A stretch of DNA of 5,122 nucleotides, taken from positions 1-5,122 of the forward strand of contig JAAXHY010000347.1 of NCBI GenBank assembly GCA_012270665.1. The letters run 5' to 3'. Below are positions 1 to 5,122 of the stretch, piece after piece (positions within the stretch are counted from its first letter, which is position 1; each line of letters begins with the position of its first letter). Source of the DNA: Dehalococcoidia bacterium. GTDB lineage: Bacteria; Chloroflexota; Dehalococcoidia; SAR202; UBA11138. The notes beneath the pieces are model-generated. The model did not search any database and was not told where the DNA came from. It saw nothing but the letters and a program-made list of their open reading frames with translations. Position numbers and translations under genes: made by a program.

Positions 1-228
1 GAGATGGCGCGTCGGAAAATCCCTCTCCATGTTCTTCGCAACGTACTAGAGCGGCCTCACAAAATAGTATCGACATATATGGGACGAAGAATTTACCAGT
101 CTAAGGTTGACTTTGGAGGAAACAAGATATATTTGTTGCGCGCGATTATAGACGACCATACATCGCCACCCACCGTAGTTACTGTTTACCGGACAAGTAA
201 GATACGGAAATACTGGAGAACAGCATGA
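1..228 (+). CDS. DUF4258-family protein, 5' partial (putative toxin-like partner)
   Basis: Small basic protein of which 75 residues lie in the window. The reading frame is open back to base 1, and the first Met (base 4) aligns with the interior of the family: the part from RRKIPLHVLRNVLERP matches the usual 'RgI..e.V.evL..P' segment, and family members normally carry a preceding beta strand with a His-Ala motif. The true start is therefore probably upstream of the window. The C-terminal 'VVTVYRTSKIRKYW' is the typical end of this family. The stop overlaps the next gene by ATGA, so the two are co-translated. DUF4258 members are widespread in mobile and toxin-antitoxin contexts and resemble small RelE/BrnT-type folds, but the biochemical role is not established; calling it the toxin half is inference. 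Identification rests on recognition of the conserved pattern only. Confidence 0.72.
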   Translation, partial: EMARRKIPLHVLRNVLERPHKIVSTYMGRRIYQSKVDFGGNKIYLLRAIIDDHTSPPTVVTVYRTSKIRKYWRTA

Positions 229-422
229 AAGTGACATATGATCAGGAATCTGACATTCTGAGAATCCTGCTGAATGACTCGGATATCGAGGAAAGCGACG
301 AGGATAAGCCCGGCGTCATAATAGACTATGATGAGCAGGGCAATGTCGTTGGGATGGAGGTACTGGATGCATCCAGGCGTATCGAGAATCCAAGGACATT
401 AGAGTACGCGGTTACTGGATGA
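225..422 (+). CDS. DUF2283-family small acidic protein (putative antitoxin-like partner)
   Basis: 65-residue acidic protein covering a whole DUF2283 domain. The hallmarks are an N-terminal 'MKVTYDQESDILRILL' strand segment, an acidic loop (residues 20-27), 'GVIIDYDEQGNVVGMEVLDAS' around residues 30-50 (the DYDxxGxVVGxEvLdAS signature), and a short polar tail. The start is supported by GGAGA at 215-219, five bases before the ATG, and by the 4-bp ATGA overlap with the upstream DUF4258 gene. DUF2283 proteins often sit beside DUF4258 genes, and the pair behaves genomically like a two-gene toxin-antitoxin unit; an acidic protein next to a basic one fits an antitoxin role. No catalytic motif is visible. 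Family assignment is firm; function is inference. Confidence 0.85.
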   Translation: MKVTYDQESDILRILLNDSDIEESDEDKPGVIIDYDEQGNVVGMEVLDASRRIENPRTLEYAVTG

Positions 423-516
423 GTGAACTGTTCTTTCTTGGGATCAGGTAGTAGAGGAATTGCGGCCAGCCGGGATTTTATAGAGGATATCTGACAACTA
501 ATGATGGGAGGCAAAG
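423..516 (+). promoter_or_regulatory. Gap between the two toxin-antitoxin-like pairs; possible promoter/operator
   Basis: This 94-bp gap is the only non-coding stretch in the block and is the natural place for a promoter of the DUF433-DUF5615 pair. A -10-like TATAGA lies at 479-484 without a convincing -35 at the right distance. The heptamer TAGAGGA occurs twice (452-458 and 481-487), 29 bp apart and close to three helix turns, which could be an operator but may be chance. A strong GGGAGG ribosome binding site (506-511) closes the gap. No terminator-like hairpin separates the two pairs, so read-through from the first pair is possible. Confidence 0.3.
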
Positions 517-753
517 ATGCTCGCATTCGACCGGATAACGTTTGATCCTCACGTTATGGGTGGTCGCGCCTGCATCCGAGGAATGCGCGTGACGGTGTCG
601 CTCGTGCTGAACCTCGTCGCCGATGGTATGTCTGAGGAGGAGATTATCAGGACTTACCCATATCTTGATTCAGAAGACATCTCTCAGAGTCTTAAGTATG
701 CGGCTTGGCTGGCAGAGGAAAGAGTGCATCCACTGGAACCTGCCTCAATATGA
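517..753 (+). CDS. DUF433 family protein (VapB-like antitoxin)
   Basis: 78-residue protein with a full DUF433 domain (COG2442-like). The signature is 'ITFDPHVMGGRACIRGMRVTV' at residues 7-27 (family pattern DP.v..G.p.IrGtRi.V), followed by a helical segment 'LVADGMSEEEIIRTYPYLDSEDI' and a final helix 'SLKYAAWLAEER' (residues 58-69), as in winged-helix-like DNA-binding domains. The length is normal. GGGAGG at 506-511, five bases upstream, fixes the start. Its stop overlaps the start of the DUF5615 gene by ATGA. DUF433 followed by DUF5615 (COG4634) is a recurrent predicted type II toxin-antitoxin pair; the antitoxin would bind and inhibit the nuclease and repress its own operon. Family assignment is strong; toxin neutralisation is known only by analogy. 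Confidence 0.88.
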   Translation: MLAFDRITFDPHVMGGRACIRGMRVTVSLVLNLVADGMSEEEIIRTYPYLDSEDISQSLKYAAWLAEERVHPLEPASI

Positions 754-1118
754 GGTTTTTGGCGGATATGGGAATTTCACCGATAACCGTCCAGTTCCTT
801 GTAGGGCTTGGATATGAGGCCACTCACTTGGGTGAACAAGGTCTCCACAGGATGCCAGACCCAGATATATTGCAGAAGGCTCGTGAGGAGGGGCGCGTCC
901 TCTTGACGCATGACTTGGATTTCGGAGATATTCTAGCTGCCAGTGGGGACCAGTCCCCCAGCGTCATTGTATTTCGCCTCCATAGTATGCGACCTGGTTC
1001 GGTGAATATGTATCTGACGAGAGTCATTCATGAGTTCGGGGACTCGCTTGATGATGGATCTATCATCAGCGTGACCGAGGGGCAGATTCGCTGTCGGCAA
1101 CTTCCTATTCAACAATGA
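750..1118 (+). CDS. DUF5615 PIN-like nuclease domain protein (putative toxin)
   Basis: 122-residue protein starting 'MRFLADMGIS'. The ATG at 750 is chosen over the in-frame ATG at 705 because it begins exactly at the conserved family N-terminus and overlaps the DUF433 stop (ATGA), giving translational coupling; no good Shine-Dalgarno sequence precedes it. Acidic residues expected of a PIN-like active site are in place: Asp6 in 'FLAD', Asp37/Asp39 in 'MPDPDIL', and Asp55/Asp57 in 'LLTHDLDFGD'. The C-terminal half carries the usual 'PSVIVFRL' strand, an 'RP..VN.YL..V' helix and an 'IISVTEGQIRCRQLPI' end. PIN-domain toxins cleave RNA with bound Mg/Mn; the DUF5615 branch (COG4634) is predicted to act the same way, with the upstream DUF433 protein as its antidote. 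The protein looks intact. A non-toxic role cannot be excluded from sequence. Confidence 0.88.
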   Translation: MRFLADMGISPITVQFLVGLGYEATHLGEQGLHRMPDPDILQKAREEGRVLLTHDLDFGDILAASGDQSPSVIVFRLHSMRPGSVNMYLTRVIHEFGDSLDDGSIISVTEGQIRCRQLPIQQ

Positions 1119-1131
1119 GAACACTAGCGAT

Positions 1132-2247
1132 ATGAACCAACAACGCGCCCACCTCGTACTCGAAGACGGCTCCGCCTATCGTGGCTTCGCCTTCGGCGAC
1201 GCCTCGCGCCAGACCCACGGCGAGGTCGTCTTCAACACATCCATGACCGGCTACCAGGAGATCCTCACCGATCCGTCCTACGCCGGCCAGATAGTCGTGC
1301 CGACCTACCCACTCATCGGCAATTACGGCATCAACCGGCAGGACTCGGAGTCGCGTGAGATACGGGTGTCCGGCTTCGTGGTGCGCGAGCATTGCGACGC
1401 GCCAAGCCATCCGATGAGCGAGATGACGCTCGACGAGTTTCTCAGGTCGCAGGGCGTTCTGGGCATAAGCGGAGTGGACACTCGCGCCGTCACGCGTCGC
1501 CTGCGTTCGAGGGGCGTGATGATGGGAACTATCGCGGTGGACGAGTCTCCCGAAGAGGCGCTCGCTCGGCTCAAGGACTTGCCGACATACGAAGGTACAG
1601 ACTTCGTTCGTGAAGTATCCACTTCTTCGCCATATCCCTGGAACCAGCCCGTACAGGGCGCCGACCCCGCCGAGACTCGTTTCAAGATACTGGTTGATGA
1701 CTGCGGACTGAAGTACAACATACTCCGCAATCTCCGCGCCCGTGGCTGTGAAGTTATGGCATATCCCGCCACCACCTCTGCCCAAGACCTGCTCGCGCTG
1801 AAGCCGGACGGCATACTAATGTCCCCGGGGCCGGGTGACCCGGAACTGCTGGACTACGCGGTTGACGCCGCCAAGGGGCTCATCGGCAATGTCCCCATAA
1901 TGGGCATATGCCTTGGCAACCAGATAATCGCCCGCGCCTTCGGCGGTCGGAACTACAAGCTGAAGTTCGGACACCGGGGCGGCAACCATCCGGTCAAGGA
2001 GATAGCCACCGGGCGGGTGCATATCACCGCGCAGAACCACGGCTACGCGGTTGACCCGGACAGCCTGCCGTCCGAGATCGAAGTCAGCCACGTCAACCTG
2101 AACGACGACACCGTTGAGGGCCTCGAGCATCGCTCGCTGCCGATAATGAGCATCCAGTACCACTCCGAGGCGTCGCCAGGCCCCCGCGACAACGAGTACC
2201 TCTTCGACCGCTTCCTGAAGATGGTCGAGCGGCACCAGAAAGGCTGA
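1132..2247 (+). CDS. carA: Carbamoyl-phosphate synthase small subunit (glutaminase)
   Basis: 371-residue CarA, near the usual length. It hydrolyses glutamine and passes ammonia to CarB to make carbamoyl phosphate for pyrimidine and arginine synthesis in the cytoplasm. The N-terminal CPSase small-chain domain (about residues 5-150) shows 'LVLEDGSAYRG' and 'GEVVFNTSMTGYQEILTDPSY'. The class I glutamine amidotransferase domain (about 185-365) shows 'CGLKYNILR', 'LMSPGPGDP', the nucleophile Cys260 in 'GICLGNQ', 'FGHRGGNHPVK', 'ITAQNHGYAV' (His303), and the triad His344/Glu346 in 'QYHSEASPGP'. These correspond to E. coli Cys269, His353 and Glu355. The start fits the family N-terminus, but the Shine-Dalgarno sequence is weak (GAGA at 1117-1120). 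It follows the PIN-like gene by 13 bp; no carB or other pyrimidine gene adjoins it. Position 263 is Asn where E. coli has His, and HSE replaces HPE. Confidence 0.97.
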   Translation: MNQQRAHLVLEDGSAYRGFAFGDASRQTHGEVVFNTSMTGYQEILTDPSYAGQIVVPTYPLIGNYGINRQDSESREIRVSGFVVREHCDAPSHPMSEMTLDEFLRSQGVLGISGVDTRAVTRRLRSRGVMMGTIAVDESPEEALARLKDLPTYEGTDFVREVSTSSPYPWNQPVQGADPAETRFKILVDDCGLKYNILRNLRARGCEVMAYPATTSAQDLLALKPDGILMSPGPGDPELLDYAVDAAKGLIGNVPIMGICLGNQIIARAFGGRNYKLKFGHRGGNHPVKEIATGRVHITAQNHGYAVDPDSLPSEIEVSHVNLNDDTVEGLEHRSLPIMSIQYHSEASPGPRDNEYLFDRFLKMVERHQKG

Positions 2248-2261
2248 CGAAGACAACAATA

Positions 2262-2299
2262 GGGAGGCCGCAAACAGACCTCCCCATTGCGATTTTCTT
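2262..2299 (+). terminator. Hairpin with T-rich tail between convergent genes
   Basis: GGGAGG (2262-2267) pairs perfectly with CCTCCC (2279-2284) around an 11-nt loop, which could tighten by one more C-G pair beyond a mismatch. A T-rich run (TTTTCTT, 2293-2299) follows, but eight bases beyond the stem, so this is not a textbook intrinsic terminator. It sits 15 bp after the carA stop. Read on the minus strand, the same hairpin lies about 50 bp after the GGT-like gene and is followed by ATTGTTGTCT, so it may act in both directions. A second, weaker inverted repeat (TGCCT 2301-2305 / AGGCA 2320-2324) has no T-tract. Confidence 0.42.
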
Positions 2300-2335
2300 G
2301 TGCCTCAGTCAGTCAGCGCAGGCAGTTCCACCTCA

Positions 2336-4135
2336 CTACCACGACAGCGCGTAGCAGGCGCGGCGCGGGTCTGCTGAGGACGCCAGTACACCGGTCTCAG
2401 GATCCCGCGTGTTTACAGTCGCTCCCATCCCTGCGCTCGCAACGCTCACGATGTCGTGCCCCATGCCCCTGAGTTCTTCAACAACAGCTTGGGATATACC
2501 CGGCTCCACCCCAAGTTGGCCTGGGTAGTAGGTGTGAGGGTAGAAGCTGTTGCGCACGCCCTGGCTTGCGAACCTGGGAGCCTCGACCGCTTCCTGTGGA
2601 TTCATACCCCAGAGCAACGAGTTCAGGACTAGCTGCATATTGGCCTGCGCCTGGTGATCGCCGCCGGGACAGCCGACCGTCATGACAGGAGCGCCGTCTT
2701 TGGTGACCATGTAGTTGACCAGCGTCGTCCTCGGACGCTTGAATGGCTCGAGGCGGTTAGGGTGGCCGTCCTCGAAGTTGAACATCTCGATACGAGTGCT
2801 GAGCGCGCAGCCGAGTTCAGGGAAGTACACCGACTTGCCGAACGACCCGCCCGAAGGCGTTGCGCACACCATGTTCCCGTCGCGGTCTATGGACGAAATG
2901 TGCGTCGTTCCACTGTCCGCGCCTCCACCGTCGGCCGCCGCCGTGGGAACCGTTTCACGAGGCTGCGCCGCCACTCCCGACATACTGGAGTATTTGTATG
3001 GGTCGCCCGGAGGCGGAAGTTCCGGCATCGCGCTGTTTGGATCTATCATCGCCGCGCGCTCTTTGGCGTATTCCTTGGACAGCAGGCCGTCAATGGGTAC
3101 TTCGACGAAGTCAGGGTCGCCGTAGTAGGCTTCGCGATCCGCGAACGCGAGATTGACCGCCTGGCTGACGGTGTGGATGTAGGCCGTGGAGTTGTGCCCC
3201 ATGCTTCGCAGGTCGAAGTTCTCCAGTATGTTGAGCGCCTGCATTAGAACCGCGCCCTGGGTCCAGGTTCGCTGACCATGTACCTCGTGTCCCATGTAGG
3301 AGGTCTTGAGCGGCGTCTCATACTTGGCTTCGTAGGAAGCCAGAGACTTGAGACCCAGGATGCCGCCGACTCGGTGCGCGCAGTCGTGGATTATCTGCGC
3401 TATCTCGCCCGTGTAGAAGCAGTCGCGCGCCGCTCTCACGCCGTCAACCCTGTGACCGGGCGCCGCGCTTTCGGCCTCCACCAACTTCCGCAGTATCAGG
3501 CCGAGCGACTTCTGGACAAGCAGCGAGCCGGGTTCAGGCACTCTGCCGTCGTCGTAGAATACGTCCGTTCCGCCCGGTGGATACTCGTCCCACTGGCTTC
3601 TTGTTCCGGGCCCGTCTATTCTTTCGAGCATATACTCGTAGTTGGGGATGCCGCGCTCTGCATAGTGGATGGAAGGCTCCAGAACCTCGCCCACCGTCTT
3701 GCTGCCGTACTTTTCCAGTAGGGAAAGGTATGCCGCGACAACACCGGGGACGGTGAAGCTGAGATGCGCCAGAGGGCCGGGGCCGGTCGGAATCTCGTCC
3801 TGTCCCTGAGACTGATACCAGTCCACCGTGGCCAGCCTCGGGGCCGTCCCCTGTCCGCTCAGAGAAAGCAGGTCGCCGCTTTCTGCGTGATACAGCATGA
3901 ACACGCCCTCGGCTGCGAGCGAGTACGAAGCAATAGGCTCGGTGACGGCGGCGGCGAAGCCAGCGGCTACTACCGCGTCGAATGCGTTGCCGCCGGACAG
4001 CAGCATACGCATCCCTGCCATGGATGTGAGATAGTGTCCGCTGGATATGACTCCCTGTGTGCCATAGACTACCGGACGCCCGGTCGCTTGCTGGCCGACG
4101 TTGCCCTGTTCCATTGCCGATGCTGAGATAGTCAT
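2336..4135 (-). CDS. Gamma-glutamyltransferase-family Ntn hydrolase, divergent binding site
   Basis: 599-residue protein of the GGT fold: 'GGNAFDAVVAAGFAAAVTEP' near residues 48-67, 'FTVPGVVAAY' (127-136), 'NILENFDL' (302-309), the cleavage motif 'SGTTHISSIDRDGN' (408-421), 'GCPGGDHQAQ' (488-497) and 'SSADPRR' (586-592). Proenzymes of this family cut themselves before a threonine; here Thr410 would become the N-terminal nucleophile, giving chains of about 409 and 190 residues, and Gly491-Gly492 form the oxyanion hole. Compared with E. coli GGT, residues that hold the gamma-glutamyl group are changed: Arg114 to Val104, Asp433 to Met451, Ser462-Ser463 to Thr470-Thr471, and the PPPSSGG loop reads RTWTQGA. 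The substrate is therefore probably not a simple gamma-glutamyl peptide; an acylase or amidase role is plausible. No signal peptide is visible, which suggests a cytoplasmic enzyme, unlike periplasmic E. coli GGT. It is transcribed alone, convergent with carA. Confidence 0.92.
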   Translation of the reverse strand: MTISASAMEQGNVGQQATGRPVVYGTQGVISSGHYLTSMAGMRMLLSGGNAFDAVVAAGFAAAVTEPIASYSLAAEGVFMLYHAESGDLLSLSGQGTAPRLATVDWYQSQGQDEIPTGPGPLAHLSFTVPGVVAAYLSLLEKYGSKTVGEVLEPSIHYAERGIPNYEYMLERIDGPGTRSQWDEYPPGGTDVFYDDGRVPEPGSLLVQKSLGLILRKLVEAESAAPGHRVDGVRAARDCFYTGEIAQIIHDCAHRVGGILGLKSLASYEAKYETPLKTSYMGHEVHGQRTWTQGAVLMQALNILENFDLRSMGHNSTAYIHTVSQAVNLAFADREAYYGDPDFVEVPIDGLLSKEYAKERAAMIDPNSAMPELPPPGDPYKYSSMSGVAAQPRETVPTAAADGGGADSGTTHISSIDRDGNMVCATPSGGSFGKSVYFPELGCALSTRIEMFNFEDGHPNRLEPFKRPRTTLVNYMVTKDGAPVMTVGCPGGDHQAQANMQLVLNSLLWGMNPQEAVEAPRFASQGVRNSFYPHTYYPGQLGVEPGISQAVVEELRGMGHDIVSVASAGMGATVNTRDPETGVLASSADPRRACYALSW

Positions 4136-4455
4136 AGGTCTCTCCTTGAACCTGTTCTAGTGGATTCGGGGTAATATACGCCGTCGTTGGGCGTCAGCGG
4201 CCTGTCTGTCTAGGTGGGCGGCATGGTCGTCTTGTGCGCTCCGTTCCGCTTTGGTTGTTGGACGCTAGTTTATAGTGTTTGGCTGTCGGTTGTCAGTATG
4301 GGCTTGGAATCCGCTGACATTTGTATACGATTGCCCTGTGGAGGCAGTCGTTTGACTTTTATCGCCGCCCATATTGAGTTAAGATTGAAATGGATATCGT
4401 CGAGGTCGGGAAAGCCCACTTGGGCGCGCGGCAAGCAATATGAAAGGTAGAAACA
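4136..4455. other. Divergent intergenic region, no supported gene
   Basis: This 320-bp region lies between the divergent GGT-like gene and the small membrane protein gene and must hold both sets of control signals. Possible + strand elements are a -10-like TATAGT (4271-4276), a -35-like TTGTCA (4290-4295) and TTGACT (4352-4357), none paired at 16-18 bp with a good partner. On the minus strand a TATATT box precedes the GGT-like gene. An 8-bp perfect inverted repeat, GTCAGCGG (4193-4200) and CCGCTGAC (4311-4318), flanks the middle part with arms 110 bp apart; it could be a regulator site pair or chance. A 78-codon open frame with a GTG start at 4214 resembles no protein I know and is not called. 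No tRNA, riboswitch or terminator is evident. Confidence 0.5.
4142..4147 (-). promoter_or_regulatory. Shine-Dalgarno site of the GGT-like gene
   Basis: On the minus strand the sequence reads AAGGAG followed by six bases and the ATG at 4135. This near-perfect Shine-Dalgarno sequence decides the start in favour of Met1 rather than the in-frame Met8 (start at 4114), which has none. A TATATT -10-like box lies about 25 bp further upstream on the minus strand (TATATT reads from + positions 4173-4178), but I see no matching -35 at 16-18 bp. Confidence 0.7.
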
Positions 4456-4647
4456 ATGACTAAGCTGAGCGGTTTTGGCCTGTTGGTGCTTGGGGTCGTC
4501 CTCGTACTACTGGGTCTCGTCTTCAGATTGGGCATCATACAGTGGCTGATAGACCTCACTGGACTAATCCTGATTATTCTCGGAATCGTGATTGTGGTCG
4601 TCGGGATCATCTCGATGTTCACCGGCAGGAAATCCTCCGATTTCTGA
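4456..4647 (+). CDS. Small two-helix membrane protein upstream of pspA
   Basis: 63-residue hydrophobic protein I cannot assign to a named family. Two membrane segments are clear: about residues 6-23 and 34-55, the latter almost entirely Leu, Ile, Val and Gly. They are joined by a short amphipathic turn 'RLGIIQWLID' (24-33). The C-terminal tail 'TGRKSSDF' is short and charged; the Arg-Lys after helix 2 suggests both ends face the cytoplasm under the positive-inside rule. The start is supported by AAAGGT at 4443-4448, seven bases before the ATG. The next gene, pspA, begins 56 bp downstream on the same strand with no terminator between, so they are probably co-transcribed. By analogy with PspB/PspC or LiaI-type partners it may anchor or sense for PspA at the membrane; this is inference from position and topology only. 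Confidence 0.8.
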   Translation: MTKLSGFGLLVLGVVLVLLGLVFRLGIIQWLIDLTGLILIILGIVIVVVGIISMFTGRKSSDF

Positions 4648-4703
4648 AATACACATTACTAGGTTGGATGATGGGTCATATGAATTGTTAGGGAGTTGGG
4701 AAA

Positions 4704-5122
4704 ATGGGCCTCATGTCCCGAATATCAACGGTAGTCAAAGCCAAGATCAATAGGCTGGTGGATGACGCGGAGAATCCCGCTGAGAACCTGGATTATGCAT
4801 ACGAAAAACAGCGTGAGATGCTTCAGAACGTCAAGCGCGGCATAGTCGAGATGGTTACCACCAAGCGCAGGCTCCAACTCCAGGCCGAGAAAGTCAGGGC
4901 CAGCATAGCCAACGTGGAGAATCAGGCTCGACAGGCAATGGCGGCGGGCAGGGAAGACTTGGCCCGCATGGCGCTCCAGAGAAAACAGACCGCTTTGATC
5001 GAGTTGGAAGGACTGGACGAACAGATAGCCCAACTCGAATTGGAACAGGAGAAACTCACTCGCGCGGAACAGCGTCTCACCGCCAAGGTAGAGGCATTCC
5101 GTTCCCGCAAGGAGATAATCAA
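4704..5122 (+). CDS. pspA: PspA/IM30-family membrane-protecting protein, 3' partial
   Basis: The first 139 residues are present and the frame runs off the window edge; a full-length family member is about 220-260 residues. The N-terminus 'MGLMSRISTVVKAKINRLVD' is the amphipathic membrane-binding helix, followed by the family hallmark 'AENPAENLDYAYEKQ' (22-36). A long heptad-like coiled-coil hairpin rich in Lys, Arg, Glu and Gln comes next, including 'GREDLARMALQRKQ' (82-95), the usual 'G+edLA..AL.rk' segment at the hairpin. GGGAG at 4691-4695, eight bases before the ATG, supports the start. PspA/IM30 proteins are ESCRT-III relatives that assemble on the inner face of the cytoplasmic membrane and stabilise it under stress. 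No PspF- or LiaR-type regulator is visible in the window. The gene symbol follows the family; IM30/Vipp1-type roles cannot be separated from this part. Confidence 0.93.
   Translation, partial: MGLMSRISTVVKAKINRLVDDAENPAENLDYAYEKQREMLQNVKRGIVEMVTTKRRLQLQAEKVRASIANVENQARQAMAAGREDLARMALQRKQTALIELEGLDEQIAQLELEQEKLTRAEQRLTAKVEAFRSRKEII

Noticed and set aside
463..482. Possible terminator hairpin followed by ATTTTAT between the two toxin-antitoxin pairs
   Set aside because: The stem CGG/CCG is only three base pairs with a four-base loop, too weak to call.
423..493. Short in-frame GTG frame right after the DUF2283 stop, ending in DFIEDI
   Set aside because: It is only about 23 codons with no ribosome binding site of its own; it could be a degraded remnant of another small gene, but nothing supports this.
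705..749. Upstream ATG giving a longer DUF5615 protein
   Set aside because: The extra 15 residues overlap the end of the DUF433 gene, do not match the family N-terminus, and the ATGA overlap start at 750 fits better.
1105..1785. Long minus-strand open frame of 226 codons opposite carA
   Set aside because: It lies within the confident carA gene, its protein resembles no family I know, and long antisense frames are expected in G+C-rich genes.
1816..2259. Minus-strand open frame of 147 codons opposite the 3' part of carA
   Set aside because: It is antisense to the conserved glutaminase domain and shows no recognisable motif.
2654..3247. Plus-strand open frame of 197 codons opposite the GGT-like gene
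   Set aside because: It is an Arg/Val-rich shadow frame antisense to a well-conserved enzyme.
4214..4450. 78-codon open frame in the divergent region
   Set aside because: It has a GTG start without a ribosome binding site and a Trp/Cys-rich composition with no family resemblance; it is more likely non-coding control sequence.
4725..5033. Minus-strand open frame of 102 codons opposite pspA
   Set aside because: It is a shadow of the PspA coiled-coil coding sequence, which matches its family in the plus-strand frame.

Overview
The window looks like bacterial chromosome with moderately high G+C, and it is gene-dense. The gene families, the preference for the AUA isoleucine codon in G+C-rich genes, and a PspA gene preceded by a tiny two-helix membrane protein gene remind me of Chloroflexota (SAR202/Dehalococcoidia-like). 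That is a tentative inference without any database comparison.

Layout. Positions 1-1118 (+ strand) hold two small gene pairs of toxin-antitoxin type: a DUF4258 protein (5' end outside the window) overlapping a DUF2283 protein, then a DUF433 antitoxin-like protein overlapping a DUF5615 PIN-like nuclease. Each pair is joined by a 4-bp ATGA overlap. Only 13 bp after the PIN-like gene comes carA (1132-2247), the glutaminase subunit of carbamoyl-phosphate synthetase, with no carB beside it. A short gap with a hairpin (2248-2335) separates carA from a convergent minus-strand gene (2336-4135) for a gamma-glutamyltransferase-family Ntn hydrolase. That protein keeps the self-cleaving threonine but has lost several residues that bind the glutamyl group in classic GGT. 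A 320-bp non-coding divergent region (4136-4455) follows, then a 63-aa two-helix membrane protein gene and the start of a pspA/IM30-family gene that runs off the right edge.

How the parts relate. The two toxin-antitoxin pairs look like an accessory block placed directly against a housekeeping pyrimidine/arginine gene; isoleucine codon use differs between the two (ATT common in the block, absent from carA and from the pspA fragment). The membrane protein and PspA probably form an envelope-stress operon. The GGT-like gene stands alone with its own strong ribosome binding site. I found no RNA genes, CRISPR arrays, insertion sequences or clear long repeats. Nothing is certainly a new system; the best leads are the stacked toxin-antitoxin block, the small PspA-linked membrane protein and the altered GGT active site.
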